The notes under the pieces are model-generated. The model made no database searches and had not been told where the DNA came from. It saw only the letters and a list, made by a program, of their open reading frames with translations. Of a DNA stretch of 49,803 nucleotides, positions 17,041 to 25,988 are shown piece by piece (positions within the stretch are counted from its first letter, which is position 1; each line of letters starts with the position of its first letter). Origin of the DNA: an uncultured Bacteroidia bacterium (lineage in GTDB: Bacteria; Bacteroidota; Bacteroidia; Bacteroidales; UBA932); NCBI GenBank assembly GCA_902790635.1, contig CADASN010000025.1:1-49803 (forward strand). Reading direction: 5' to 3'. The translations under genes were made by a program, and so were the position numbers.

Positions 17041-18348
17041 ATGAGCCTGAAGGAATTCACCCAAAACCGATGGACAAAGCTCTGTTTCTGGGCTTTGCTC
17101 TACATCGCATGGGTGGTCTGGCTCGGGAACTTCTGGTGGCTCTTCGGCCTGGTGGTGATCTTCGACATCTTCATCACCCGCAAGGTCCACTGGAACTTCT
17201 GGAAGAAGCGCTACAAGGAAGGGGAGAAGCACAGCAGCTGGAATGACTGGCTCGACGCCATCATCTTCGCGGTGATCGTGGTCACCTTCATCAACACCTT
17301 CTTCTTCCAGGCCTTCAAGATTCCTTCATCCTCGATGGAGAGAAGCCTCTATACCGGAGACCATCTCTTCGTGAGCAAATTGACATACGGTCCTCGGATC
17401 CCCCAGACACCCCTGACGATCCCGTTCACGCACAATACCATTTTCGGCAAGGAGTCATATTCGACCCTGATCCAGAATGATTACCGCCGCTTGAAGGGAT
17501 TCCGGGAAGTCCGCCGCGGTGATTGCGTGGTATTCGGATTCCCCAACGGGGACACCGTCCTGCGCAAGTATCCGGTCGAAGACTACCACATGCTGGTACG
17601 CACCCTCGGCCAGGAAGCGGTCGACAAGCTGGGAGAGAAGATTGTCCGCCCGATGGACAAAAAAGACCATTACGTGAAGCGTTGCGTCGCGATCCCGGGG
17701 GATTCCCTGGAGGTACGGGACGGCCTGGTGTGGGTCAACGGCGAGCAGCAGACGGTTTACCCCGGCATCCAGCTCAGCTACAGCGTCCGCACCAACGGCC
17801 AGAAGATCAACGCCAAGACGTTGGAGAAGATGGGTCTGGGCCAGGCCGATGCCTGGTTCGATCCCGCGCTCCCCGGCTATCCGATGATGAGCCTCACCGC
17901 CGCGATGCTGGAGGAGGTGCAGAAGCTGCCCAACGTCGTGAGCGCGACCCCGAACCTGGACACCGATCCGACCGGCCGGGAGGTGGAGATTTTCCCCTTC
18001 ACGAAGGACACCGGGTGGACCCGGGACAACTTCGGGCCGCTCTGGATCCCCCGCAAGGGGGTGACGGTTCCGCTCACGCAGGACAATGTCGCGCTCTATG
18101 AGCGGGTCATCTCCGCCTACGAAGGCGGTGACGTCCGGCAGGCGCTCCTCGAGGGTTCATACACGTTCAAGCAGGATTATTACTTCATGATGGGAGACAA
18201 CAGGCACAATTCCCTCGACTCCAGATACTGGGGATTTGTCCCTGAAAACCACATTGTCGGGAAACCGGCTGTGATCTGGCTCTCAACAGACAGCGGGAAA
18301 CGGTTCCCGAACAATATCAGGTGGCGCAGATTCCTGAAGTTTCTGTAG
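17041..18348 (+). CDS. lepB: Signal peptidase I, large Bacteroidota type
   Basis: This 435-residue inner-membrane protease removes signal peptides from exported proteins, of which this window encodes many. Transmembrane segments lie at about 13-45 and 72-90. The catalytic Ser98 lies in the PSSSM motif and Lys213 in [11 protein letters not shown]; box E is [16 protein letters not shown]. The enzyme is longer than E. coli LepB because of an insertion (about 225-385) between boxes D and E, common in this phylum. It is downstream of rplT and likely part of the same transcript. Confidence 0.93.
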   Translation: MSLKEFTQNRWTKLCFWALLYIAWVVWLGNFWWLFGLVVIFDIFITRKVHWNFWKKRYKEGEKHSSWNDWLDAIIFAVIVVTFINTFFFQAFKIPSSSMERSLYTGDHLFVSKLTYGPRIPQTPLTIPFTHNTIFGKESYSTLIQNDYRRLKGFREVRRGDCVVFGFPNGDTVLRKYPVEDYHMLVRTLGQEAVDKLGEKIVRPMDKKDHYVKRCVAIPGDSLEVRDGLVWVNGEQQTVYPGIQLSYSVRTNGQKINAKTLEKMGLGQADAWFDPALPGYPMMSLTAAMLEEVQKLPNVVSATPNLDTDPTGREVEIFPFTKDTGWTRDNFGPLWIPRKGVTVPLTQDNVALYERVISAYEGGDVRQALLEGSYTFKQDYYFMMGDNRHNSLDSRYWGFVPENHIVGKPAVIWLSTDSGKRFPNNIRWRRFLKFL

Positions 18349-18355
18349 GTTCCAA

Positions 18356-18387
18356 TTTGGAAATCAGAAAATTAAAAGCGATATTTG
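18356..18387 (+). promoter_or_regulatory. Promoter of the rpmB-rpmG-DUF4295 operon
   Basis: TTTG at 18356-18359 and GATATTTG at 18380-18387 (one mismatch to TAnnTTTG) are 20 nt apart, with a 39-nt leader before rpmB. Confidence 0.55.
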
Positions 18388-18426
18388 CACCCCCATTGCG
18401 AGAAATAGAATAAAAAAGATACAATC

Positions 18427-18669
18427 ATGGCAAAAGTTTGTCAAATCACCGGAAGGAAGAGAATGAAAGGCAACAACGTTGCCCATTCCAAGCTGCGCAC
18501 CAAGCGCGACTTCTCCCTTAACCTCAAGAACAAGCGGTTCTGGAGCGAGGAGGAGCAGAGGTATGTGACCCTCAAGGTCTCTTGCAAGGGTATGCGGATC
18601 ATCAAGAAGAACGGCCTCGAGGCCACGCTTCGCGATGCCAAGAAGAAAGGATTGATTAACCTTGTTTAA
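18427..18669 (+). CDS. rpmB: Ribosomal protein bL28
   Basis: This is an 80-residue large-subunit protein with the conserved start [11 protein letters not shown] and a RRTK-like basic core. It opens the rpmB-rpmG-DUF4295 cluster characteristic of Bacteroidota, 11 bp before rpmG. Confidence 0.96.
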   Translation: MAKVCQITGRKRMKGNNVAHSKLRTKRDFSLNLKNKRFWSEEEQRYVTLKVSCKGMRIIKKNGLEATLRDAKKKGLINLV

Positions 18670-18680
18670 TTTTTAGGACT

Positions 18681-18869
18681 ATGGCAAAGAAAACGAAAGG
18701 AAACAGGGTGCAGGTCATCCTCGAGTGCACGGAGCAGAAAGCCAGCGGCGTGCCCGGCATGTCCCGCTACATCACGACCAAGAACAAGAAGAACAACCCG
18801 GAGCGTCTCGAGCGCAGGAAGTACAACCCGTACCTCAACAAGGTCACCGTTCATCGTGAAATCAAATAA
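18681..18869 (+). CDS. rpmG: Ribosomal protein bL33
   Basis: This is a 62-residue large-subunit protein with the conserved [15 protein letters not shown] motif. It carries only one Cys (in ILECTEQ), so it appears to be the zinc-free form. It lies between rpmB and the DUF4295 gene. Confidence 0.96.
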   Translation: MAKKTKGNRVQVILECTEQKASGVPGMSRYITTKNKKNNPERLERRKYNPYLNKVTVHREIK

Positions 18870-18887
18870 TTTATAGGAGATTAGATT

Positions 18888-19049
18888 ATGGCAAAGAAAG
18901 CTGTTGCAACCTTCGCGGCCAAGGCCGGTGCCAAGAGCATGGTCAAGTGCATCCGCATGGAGAAATCCCCGAAGACCGGCGCTTACGTTTTCACGGAGCA
19001 GCTCGTCGAGGCCGACAAAGCCAAGGATTATTTCGCCAGCAAGAAATAA
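18888..19049 (+). CDS. DUF4295 family small protein
   Basis: This is a 53-residue basic protein, MAKKAVATFAAKAGAKSMVK at the start, belonging to DUF4295, a small Bacteroidota family encoded after rpmG. The constant linkage and basic composition suggest a ribosome-associated protein, but this is inference. A strong terminator follows. Confidence 0.9.
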   Translation: MAKKAVATFAAKAGAKSMVKCIRMEKSPKTGAYVFTEQLVEADKAKDYFASKK

Positions 19050-19067
19050 TTTCTCCTACTCCCTGGA

Positions 19068-19107
19068 ATAAAGAGGGACTCCGCGGGTGCGGAGCCCCTC
19101 TTTATTT
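19068..19107 (+). terminator. Terminator after the rpmB operon
   Basis: ATAAAGAGGG...CTCCGC (19068-19084) pairs with GCGGAG...CCCTCTTTAT (19089-19105) with one internal mismatch, followed by TT. Confidence 0.8.
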
Positions 19108-19120
19108 GCGTATTATTTTG

Positions 19121-19128
19121 TATCTTTG
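19121..19128 (+). promoter_or_regulatory. -7 box of ftsY, six nt before the start codon
   Basis: TATCTTTG is a perfect TAnnTTTG box. The ATG at 19135 follows only 6 nt later (a second ATG is at 19141), implying an almost leaderless mRNA. Confidence 0.55.
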
Positions 19129-19134
19129 CAGATT

Positions 19135-20019
19135 ATGGCAATGAGTTTTTTTCAGCGGATTTCCCGGGCCGTCATCGGCAAGTCGAGGGTGGACGACGAT
19201 ACCCTCGACGCGATCGAGGAGGCCCTGGTGGAGTCGGACATGGGCGTGGACACGACCTTGAAGATCATCGACAATCTCGAGGAGCGGGTCGAGCGGGACA
19301 AATACATGTCCTTTGATGAACTGGTGGGGCTGCTCCGCGAGGAGATTGCCAAACTGGTGGACGAGGACAAGGAGCCGTTCGACTTCAGCAAGAAGCCCTA
19401 TATCATCCTGGTCGTCGGCGTCAACGGCGTGGGCAAGACCACAACCATCGGCAAACTGGCCGCGATGCTGAGCCGCCAGGGCAAGAAGGTCCTGCTCGGT
19501 GCAGCGGACACGTTCCGGGCCGCCGCCGTGGACCAGCTGACCATCTGGTCCGAGCGGGCCGGGGTTGAGATCGTCAAGCAGGCGATGGGCTCCGACCCGG
19601 CGTCCGTGGCCTTCGATACGGTCAAGGCCGCCGTGGCGCGCGGCACGGACGTGGCGATCATCGACACGGCCGGCCGGCTCCACAACCGCATCGACCTGAT
19701 GAACGAATTGACCAAGATCCGCAACGTCATCCGCAAGGTGGTCCCGGACGGTCCGCACGACGTGATGCTGATCCTAGACGCTTCTACGGGCCAGAATGCT
19801 TTTGCCCAGGCCCGGGAGTTCGCCCGTGCGACGGACATCACCTCCCTGACCGTCACCAAACTGGACGGGACGGCGAAGGGTGGCGTGGTGGTCGGCGTCT
19901 CCGACCAGTTCCACATCCCGGTGAAGTTCATCGGCGTGGGCGAGGGGATCGATGACCTCAAGGTATTCAACAAGAAAGCGTTTGTGGAGCAGCTTTTCAC
20001 TCCGGAAGATTTGAAATAA
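19135..20019 (+). CDS. ftsY: Signal recognition particle receptor FtsY
   Basis: This 294-residue SRP receptor GTPase targets nascent membrane proteins to the translocon. It has an N-terminal helical N domain (1-80) and a G domain with P-loop GVNGVGKTTTIGKLA, DTFRAAAVDQL, DTAGR and the TKLDGTAKGG specificity loop. The acidic A domain of E. coli FtsY is absent, as in other short FtsY proteins. The start at 19135 (MAMSFFQ) or 19141 is placed by the promoter just upstream; a longer frame from 19087 runs through the terminator and is rejected. Confidence 0.95.
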   Translation: MAMSFFQRISRAVIGKSRVDDDTLDAIEEALVESDMGVDTTLKIIDNLEERVERDKYMSFDELVGLLREEIAKLVDEDKEPFDFSKKPYIILVVGVNGVGKTTTIGKLAAMLSRQGKKVLLGAADTFRAAAVDQLTIWSERAGVEIVKQAMGSDPASVAFDTVKAAVARGTDVAIIDTAGRLHNRIDLMNELTKIRNVIRKVVPDGPHDVMLILDASTGQNAFAQAREFARATDITSLTVTKLDGTAKGGVVVGVSDQFHIPVKFIGVGEGIDDLKVFNKKAFVEQLFTPEDLK

Positions 20020-20027
20020 TATACAAC

Positions 20028-20050
20028 GTCATTCCCGGCCTGGCCGGGAA
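20028..20050. repeat. REP-like palindrome between ftsY and pheT
   Basis: TTCCCGGCC (20032-20040) and GGCCGGGAA (20042-20050) form a perfect stem around one base, preceded by GTCA. It is related to the palindromes at 6448-6473 and 48021-48044. Confidence 0.6.
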
Positions 20051-20065
20051 GCTATAGCGAAGCGT

Positions 20066-22504
20066 ATGAAATTAAGTTACAATTGGCTCAAAGAGTATTT
20101 GAAGTGTGATCTCACGCCGCAGCAGGTGGCGGAGGCGATGACCTCGATCGGTATCGAGGTGGATGGTGTCGAAGAACAGGAGCAGATCCCCGGCGGGCTC
20201 GCCGGCGTGGTCGTGGCGCAGGTGCTGACCTGTGAGCCGCATCCGGACTCCGACCATCTCCATGTCACGACGGTGGATGCCGGCCAGGGCGATCCCCTGA
20301 CGGTCGTCTGCGGTGCGCCCAACGTGGCCGCCGGCCAGAAGGTCCTCTTCGCCCAGCTCGGCACGGTCCTGCCCGGTGATTTCAAGATCAAGAAATCCAA
20401 GATCCGCGGGGTGGAGTCCTTCGGCATGATCTGCGCGGAGGATGAGCTCGGCATCGGCGACAGCCACGAAGGCATCATGGTGCTTCCGGAGGAGGCCGTC
20501 GTGGGTACGCCGGCCAAGGAATACCTGCATCTGGGCTCCGAGGCGGTGGTCGAATACGAGATCACGGCCAACCGCATCGATGCCGCTTCGCATTGGGGCG
20601 TCGCCCGCGACCTGTATGCCTGGCTGAAGCTCAACCAGCGCCCCTGCGAGCTCGTGAAGCCGTCCGTGGAGGATTTCCGCGAAGGCGAGGGTGAGGGTAT
20701 GCAGATCGAGGTGCGCGACAGCGAGGGCGCTCCGCGCTACACGGGCATCACCCTCGAAGACGTGCATGTCGGGCCCTCCCCGGAGTGGCTCCAGCAGCGC
20801 CTGATGAGCATCGGCCTGCGCCCGATCAACAACATCGTGGATATCTCCAACTTCGTCCTCTTCGAGCTGGGACAGCCGCTCCATACTTTCGATGCCGACA
20901 AGATCGGCGGCCACGTCGTGGTGCGCCGGGCCGGTGAGGGCGAGATGATCAAGACTCTGGACGGCGTAGAGCGCAAGCTCAGCAGCCGCGACATGGTCAT
21001 CGCCGACACGCAGGTGCCGATGTGCATCGCGGGCGTGTTCGGCGGCGAAGACAGCGGGGTGACGGAGCAGACGACCCGGGTGTTCGTGGAGAGCGCCTAT
21101 TTCGACCCTGCTTCGATCCGCCGGACTTCCAAGAGCCAGGGACTGCAGACCGACGCATCCTTCCGCTATGAGCGCGGTGCGGACCCGGAGATTCCGATCT
21201 ATGCCCTCAAGCGTGCCGTGACCCTGATCCAGGCCTGCGCTGGCGGCCGGGTGGTCGGACGGATCCGCGAGAGCTACCCGAACCCGATCGCGCGCAAGCA
21301 GATCGAACTCGACTATGCCCGCATGGAGCGCTTTGCCGGCCATGAGATCGGCCACGATACCATCGAGACCCTGCTGGAGGCCCTGGCATACGACTTCGTG
21401 GAGAAGCATCCGGGCGGTGCCACGGTCCTGGCCCCTTCCTACATGGTGGACGTGTATCGCGAGTGCGATGTGGTCGAGGAGATCCTCCGCGTTTACGGCT
21501 ACGACAACATCCCCCTGCCGCAGCACATGAAGATGTCGGTGGTGGCTACGCCGAAGCCCGATCCCGAGGCGGTCCGCAACGGACTCTCCAACTTCCTCGC
21601 CGCCAACGGTTTCGTGGAGATCATGAACAATTCCCTGACCAAGGGAGACTACTATACCGGTCTGCAGACCTTCCCCGCGGAGCGCTGCGTCAAGATCGTC
21701 AACCCGCTCAGCCAGGATCTCAACGTGATGCGACAGACCCTGATCCTCAGCGGCCTGGAGGTCATCGCCTACAATCTCAACCGCCAGATCTCCTCGATGC
21801 GCACCTTCGAGTACGGCAGCGTGTACCAGCGCCGTCCGGAGCTTTCCGGCGAGACGCTCGAGGGCTACGAAGAACATACCTGCTTCACGCTGATGATGAC
21901 CGGCACGCCGGAGAAATCGTGGCGCCTGGAGCCCGGCAAGAGCGACTATTTCCTGCTGAAGGGCTACCTGGAGCTCCTGCTCCGCCGCTACGGCGCCGAC
22001 TTGCAGCAGCTCTGGGCGGAGGCGGCTCCGGCGGACATTTTCTCCGAAGGGATGTCCTACTCGCTGCCCGGCAAGGGCGGTACGCTGGCCGTGATGGGCA
22101 CGGTCAACCCGGCGCTTGCGCGCAAATTCGGCATCAAGCAGCCGGTGTTTGCCGCCGAGATCAACTGGCCGGTCCTGTTCACGCTGGTCAAGCGTGACAA
22201 GGTGAGCTTCAGCGAGATGCCGAAGTTCCCGGCGGTCCGCCGCGACCTGGCCCTCCTGCTGGATGAGCAGGTCAGCTACGCGGACCTGCGTGCCGCCGCC
22301 TTCAAGCAGGCGAAGAAACTGCTCCGCCAGGTCGGCCTGTTCGACGTGTACCGCGGTGACAAGATTCCGGCCGGCAAGAAACAGTACGCACTCAGCTTCG
22401 TCATCCAGGATCTGGAGAAGACCCTCACGGACCAGGATACCGAGCGTGTGATGGAGCGCCTGCTGACCACCTTCCAGAAAGACTTCGGCGCACAGCTCAG
22501 GTAG
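20066..22504 (+). CDS. pheT: Phenylalanyl-tRNA synthetase beta subunit
   Basis: This is an 812-residue beta chain of the alpha2-beta2 enzyme that charges tRNA-Phe. Domain order is complete: EMAP-II-like tRNA-binding domain (about 40-150), B3/B4 editing domain (about 215-390), B5 (about 410-480), a catalytic-like core, and the C-terminal FDX-ACB anticodon-binding domain (about 715-812). The alpha subunit (pheS) is not in this window. It lies 46 bp after ftsY, separated by a REP-like hairpin, and 2 bp before the DUF4296 gene. Confidence 0.96.
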   Translation: MKLSYNWLKEYLKCDLTPQQVAEAMTSIGIEVDGVEEQEQIPGGLAGVVVAQVLTCEPHPDSDHLHVTTVDAGQGDPLTVVCGAPNVAAGQKVLFAQLGTVLPGDFKIKKSKIRGVESFGMICAEDELGIGDSHEGIMVLPEEAVVGTPAKEYLHLGSEAVVEYEITANRIDAASHWGVARDLYAWLKLNQRPCELVKPSVEDFREGEGEGMQIEVRDSEGAPRYTGITLEDVHVGPSPEWLQQRLMSIGLRPINNIVDISNFVLFELGQPLHTFDADKIGGHVVVRRAGEGEMIKTLDGVERKLSSRDMVIADTQVPMCIAGVFGGEDSGVTEQTTRVFVESAYFDPASIRRTSKSQGLQTDASFRYERGADPEIPIYALKRAVTLIQACAGGRVVGRIRESYPNPIARKQIELDYARMERFAGHEIGHDTIETLLEALAYDFVEKHPGGATVLAPSYMVDVYRECDVVEEILRVYGYDNIPLPQHMKMSVVATPKPDPEAVRNGLSNFLAANGFVEIMNNSLTKGDYYTGLQTFPAERCVKIVNPLSQDLNVMRQTLILSGLEVIAYNLNRQISSMRTFEYGSVYQRRPELSGETLEGYEEHTCFTLMMTGTPEKSWRLEPGKSDYFLLKGYLELLLRRYGADLQQLWAEAAPADIFSEGMSYSLPGKGGTLAVMGTVNPALARKFGIKQPVFAAEINWPVLFTLVKRDKVSFSEMPKFPAVRRDLALLLDEQVSYADLRAAAFKQAKKLLRQVGLFDVYRGDKIPAGKKQYALSFVIQDLEKTLTDQDTERVMERLLTTFQKDFGAQLR

Positions 22505-22506
22505 GG

Positions 22507-23148
22507 ATGCGGCTGCGCGCGGTCCATATCTTCCTGCTGCTGGCGGTGGTGGCCGGCCTGTCCGGCTGCGGCCGCAAGGCGCGGGTGATCCCGGCGAAGA
22601 AGCTGATCCGCATCTATACCGACATGTTCCTGGCGGACCAGTGGGTCCGGGAGAACGTCGAGGCGCGCACGGTCGCGGACACGACCCTCTTCTTCGATCC
22701 GATCTTCAAGCGCTACGGTTACCGTTTCGAAGACTATGACGCTTCCGTCAACTATTACGTCGACCATCCGGTCGAGTATGCCGAGATCCTGACCAAGGCC
22801 TCCGACCGCCTCCGGGCCCGGGGGGACGCCCTTCAGGCCGTGCTGGACGCGGAGCGCGAGCGGGAGGAGGAGCTGGACAGCTTCCGCCGCCTGTATCATC
22901 CTTCGGACTTCTCGGAGGATTCCCTCCGCTGGGCTGCCGAAGGAATCTGGTGGCCCGACAAGGCCGTGACTGCCGAAGCGGATTCGCTGGAGGCGGAGCC
23001 GGGACAGACCGGGCAGGAACGGATCGGATCCGAACCGGAAGGGACGGATACCTGGGAGGAAGTCAAGCCTGTGGATCCCCTGGATCGGCCCCGTCCGACC
23101 CGGATCCGCATAGAGGATCGCGAGAAAGAACAAGAAATCATTGATTAA
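22507..23148 (+). CDS. DUF4296 family lipoprotein
   Basis: This is a 213-residue lipoprotein with signal LLLAVVAGLSGC (Cys21). The N-terminal half has the DUF4296 core, including IYTDMFLADQWV and FDPIFKRYGY, while the C-terminal half is acidic and of low complexity. DUF4296 is a Bacteroidota family of unknown function. The gene starts 2 bp after pheT and lies 11 bp before deoC. Confidence 0.82.
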   Translation: MRLRAVHIFLLLAVVAGLSGCGRKARVIPAKKLIRIYTDMFLADQWVRENVEARTVADTTLFFDPIFKRYGYRFEDYDASVNYYVDHPVEYAEILTKASDRLRARGDALQAVLDAEREREEELDSFRRLYHPSDFSEDSLRWAAEGIWWPDKAVTAEADSLEAEPGQTGQERIGSEPEGTDTWEEVKPVDPLDRPRPTRIRIEDREKEQEIID

Positions 23149-23159
23149 TAACGAATTAT

Positions 23160-24050
23160 ATGGATTATCTGCAGAAATACGGCTATACTCCCGTGGAGAC
23201 GGAGATAGCGTCCCGCATCCAGGCGGTTGCCAACAACCTGGAAGGCCTTGCCACCCCGGAGGTGCTCAAGCGCTGCTTCTCCCTGATGGATCTCACGACC
23301 CTGAAGACCAACGATACCGATGCCTCCGTGCGCAAGCTGGTGGACAAGGCGAACGGACTGGCCAAGCTTTATCCGGACTATCCGCTGCCGGCATCCATCT
23401 GTGTCTATCCCAATTTCGCATCCGTGGTGCGCGAATGCCGCATCTCTCCGGAGCTGCATGTGACGACGGTGGCGAGCTGCTTCCCTTCGGCCCAGAGCTT
23501 CCTGGAGGTCAAGGTGCAGGAGTGCGTCCTGGCGGTTCGCAACGGGGCGGACGAAGTGGACATCGTGCTGGCGCTCAATTCTTTCCTTGCGGATGACTTC
23601 GACTCTGCATCCCGCGAGATCGTCGAGATGAAGAAGGCCATCGACGCCGAGGCGGCCCGCCTGGGCCGCAAGGTGGTCCTCAAGGTCATCCTCGAGACCG
23701 GTCTGCTGGTGACGGCGGAGCGGATCGCCCGGGCTTCCTTCCTCGCGATGGAAGCCGGCGCCGACTTCATCAAGACTTCGACCGGCAAGGTGGAGGTCAA
23801 CGCGACACCGACGGCGGCCTACGTGATGTGCTCCTGCATCAAGGCCTACTATGAGAAGACCGGCATCCGGGTCGGCTTCAAGGCGGCCGGCGGCATCTCC
23901 AATGCCAAGGATGCCCTGCTCTACTATTATATCGGTTCTTCCGTACTCGGCAAAGAATGGATGGACAAGGAGCATTTCCGCTTCGGCGTGAGCCGTCTGG
24001 GTAACAGCCTGATGAGTGCAATTGAGCAAAAAACGGTCAATTATTTCTGA
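23160..24050 (+). CDS. deoC: Deoxyribose-phosphate aldolase
   Basis: This 296-residue class I aldolase splits 2-deoxyribose-5-phosphate into glyceraldehyde-3-phosphate and acetaldehyde during deoxynucleoside salvage. The TIM barrel carries the Schiff-base Lys205 in FIKTSTGK, the second conserved Lys in GFKAAGGI, and the Asp of DEVDIVL. It is longer than E. coli DeoC because of an N-terminal helix typical of Bacteroidota forms. It is the last gene of its run and ends at a strong terminator. Confidence 0.95.
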   Translation: MDYLQKYGYTPVETEIASRIQAVANNLEGLATPEVLKRCFSLMDLTTLKTNDTDASVRKLVDKANGLAKLYPDYPLPASICVYPNFASVVRECRISPELHVTTVASCFPSAQSFLEVKVQECVLAVRNGADEVDIVLALNSFLADDFDSASREIVEMKKAIDAEAARLGRKVVLKVILETGLLVTAERIARASFLAMEAGADFIKTSTGKVEVNATPTAAYVMCSCIKAYYEKTGIRVGFKAAGGISNAKDALLYYYIGSSVLGKEWMDKEHFRFGVSRLGNSLMSAIEQKTVNYF

Positions 24051-24091
24051 TTTTTGACTGAATCTTATTGTCGTAAGATTGCCTGAAATCG

Positions 24092-24121
24092 GCCCTGTAC
24101 ATAGTTGTACAGGGCTTTTTT
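24092..24121 (+). terminator. Terminator after deoC
   Basis: GCCCTGTAC (24092-24100) pairs perfectly with GTACAGGGC (24107-24115), followed by six T residues. Confidence 0.9.
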
Positions 24122-24194
24122 GAATATTAAACGTTTAATTGCACAAGAAAACGGATCGGCTTGTCGAACTTTGCGGTCAGAAAACTGCAAAGCG

Positions 24195-25784
24195 ATGAAA
24201 ACCTGGATAAAAATGATTTTGCCGGCGCTCTTGGCCGCCTCCTGCGCCGGGAAGGGACTGGATGTCCCGGAAGCGGAAACGGACGCGGAAGGCATGCGGA
24301 TCCATCACGATATGATCGTGCTGGGCGAACGGCTGGAGGATCCTTACTCCGTCGAGAACATGACCAAGGCGCTGGCCGCCGTCTATCCCACCAAGGCAGA
24401 CCGGGTCGTCCTGCCCGCCACCCACCTGTACGTACGTTTCCTGCCGGAGAGCGATGCGCAGTTCCGCCGCCTGGAGCAGCTGGGGCTGACCCTGCTGGAC
24501 CATCCGATGGATTATGCCATCCTCCGGGAGGGAGACTACTATCATGACCCGACGCTGGACAAAGACCGGATCACCTGGCAATATGCCGTGGTGGAGAAGG
24601 ATTTCACATTCCCGGACGGGATACGCCATGAGTTGCTGGACCAATGCTATATCCCCGGGGAGCAGCCCGCGTCCAAGTCCGACGGCTTGGACTGGGCGGC
24701 CGTGGAACGGGAAGCCTTCCGCCTGACCGGCAATGCTGACTTGCTGCTTCCGGAGGACGGCGGGACCAAGGCGGCCGAAGGCACGTCCGGGACGCCCAAG
24801 GGACGCATCACCATCGTGGATTCCACCCGGGGCGGTGCTCCGGAAGGGGTCCGGGGCGTGCGCGTGTCCTGCAACTGCTTCGTCAAGGTCGCCTCGGCCT
24901 ATACCGACGAGAACGGCTGCTACGAGATGGACAAGCGTTTCACGACCAACCCGCGCTACCGGCTTGTATTCAAGAATACCGCCGGCTTCTCCCTCGGTTT
25001 CAACCTGCTGCTGGTGCCGGCGTCGGTCTCTACGCTGGGCAAGCACGGGGTGGAAGGGCTGGATTATGAGGTGACCGAGAGCTCGGACCGCATGCTCTTC
25101 CTGCGCTGCGTCGTCAACAATGCCGGCTATGACTACTACGCCTGGTGCAAGGAAGAGTCGCCGCAGGTCAAGACCCCGCCGTCCAACCTGCGTATCTGGC
25201 TGTTCTCCGGCCTACGGGCCAGCTGCGCGGTGATGATGCACCAGGGCGTCCTGGTGGAAGGAGGGAAACTGACGGAACTGCTGGGGGAGTACGCTTCCCT
25301 GATCAAGATCTTCCTTCCGGACCTGACCCTGGGCTTCAAGGACAAAGGAAGTTATGCGGAAGTTTATGCCACGACCGTACACGAACTGGCGCATGCCAGC
25401 CACTTCATGCTGGCAGGCAAGGAATACTGGGACCGGTATGCCCGTTTCATCCTGACCTCCTATGTGACTTCCGGATTCGTGACCTATGGCGTGGGGACGG
25501 AGGAAGACCACGGGCATTGCGAGGTCGGCGAGATGTGGGCCTTCTTCCTGCAGGCAAGCCTGTACCGGGAACGTTACGGCCACAGCGGACCGAACTTCGG
25601 ACTGAACTACTGGTTCCATCCGCAGATCTTCCTCCAGCTTGAGGAGCGGGGCCTTCCGGCCCGCAAGATCTTCCAGGTCCTGGACGGAGCGGTGACCGAC
25701 CGCAGCCTGCTCCAGAAGAAGCTGACCAGCTATTATCCCGAGTTCAAAAGCGAGATCAATCATGCATTTGCACGATATAACTAA
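24195..25784 (+). CDS. Lipoprotein with HELAH metallopeptidase-like motif
   Basis: This is a 529-residue lipoprotein with signal peptide and lipobox LLAASC (Cys16). Residues about 200-260 look like a carboxypeptidase-regulatory or Ig-type beta-sandwich (GRITIVDSTRGGAPEG, YTDENGCYEM). The C-terminal part contains VHELAHASHF with His396, Glu397 and His400 in an HExxH arrangement, and a downstream GEMWAF whose Glu446 could be the third zinc ligand of a gluzincin. A secreted or surface metallopeptidase is the best guess, but the family was not recognised. The start at 24195 begins the signal peptide. A degenerate -7 box, GAACTTTG, lies at 24166-24173. Confidence 0.75.
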   Translation: MKTWIKMILPALLAASCAGKGLDVPEAETDAEGMRIHHDMIVLGERLEDPYSVENMTKALAAVYPTKADRVVLPATHLYVRFLPESDAQFRRLEQLGLTLLDHPMDYAILREGDYYHDPTLDKDRITWQYAVVEKDFTFPDGIRHELLDQCYIPGEQPASKSDGLDWAAVEREAFRLTGNADLLLPEDGGTKAAEGTSGTPKGRITIVDSTRGGAPEGVRGVRVSCNCFVKVASAYTDENGCYEMDKRFTTNPRYRLVFKNTAGFSLGFNLLLVPASVSTLGKHGVEGLDYEVTESSDRMLFLRCVVNNAGYDYYAWCKEESPQVKTPPSNLRIWLFSGLRASCAVMMHQGVLVEGGKLTELLGEYASLIKIFLPDLTLGFKDKGSYAEVYATTVHELAHASHFMLAGKEYWDRYARFILTSYVTSGFVTYGVGTEEDHGHCEVGEMWAFFLQASLYRERYGHSGPNFGLNYWFHPQIFLQLEERGLPARKIFQVLDGAVTDRSLLQKKLTSYYPEFKSEINHAFARYN

Positions 25785-25856
25785 AACTATGGAACACACT
25801 TCAGGCTGACCCCGGACGACGGGTCGGAAACATGGACTGCAGGAAATGCACATTTT

Positions 25857-25887
25857 TTTGTCAATTTGCAGAAATGTTGTATATTTG
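25857..25887 (+). promoter_or_regulatory. tRNA-Leu promoter
   Basis: TTTG at 25857-25860 and TATATTTG at 25880-25887 are separated by exactly 19 nt, a perfect match to the Bacteroidota consensus. The tRNA begins 13 nt later. Confidence 0.75.
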
Positions 25888-25899
25888 CAGTCCATTCGA

Positions 25900-25982
25900 G
25901 CGCGGGTGGCGAAATGGTAGACGCGCTAGTTTCAGGAGCTAGTGTCAATTGCGACGTGTGAGTTCGACTCTCATCCCGCGCA
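25900..25982 (+). tRNA. tRNA-Leu (anticodon CAG)
   Basis: An acceptor stem of GCGCGGG (25900-25906) pairs with CCCGCGC (25975-25981), with A as discriminator. The anticodon loop TTCAGGA gives CAG at 25933-25935. A long variable arm, typical of Leu tRNAs, precedes the T-arm GAGTTCGACTC. CCA is not encoded. The tRNA ends 6 bp from the stop of the convergent S41 protease gene. Confidence 0.93.
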
Positions 25983-25988
25983 ACCTGA

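Noticed and set aside
24061-24080. Small AATCTTA/TAAGATT hairpin after deoC
   Set aside because: It is weak and has no T-run; the strong terminator just downstream at 24092-24121 is the better call.
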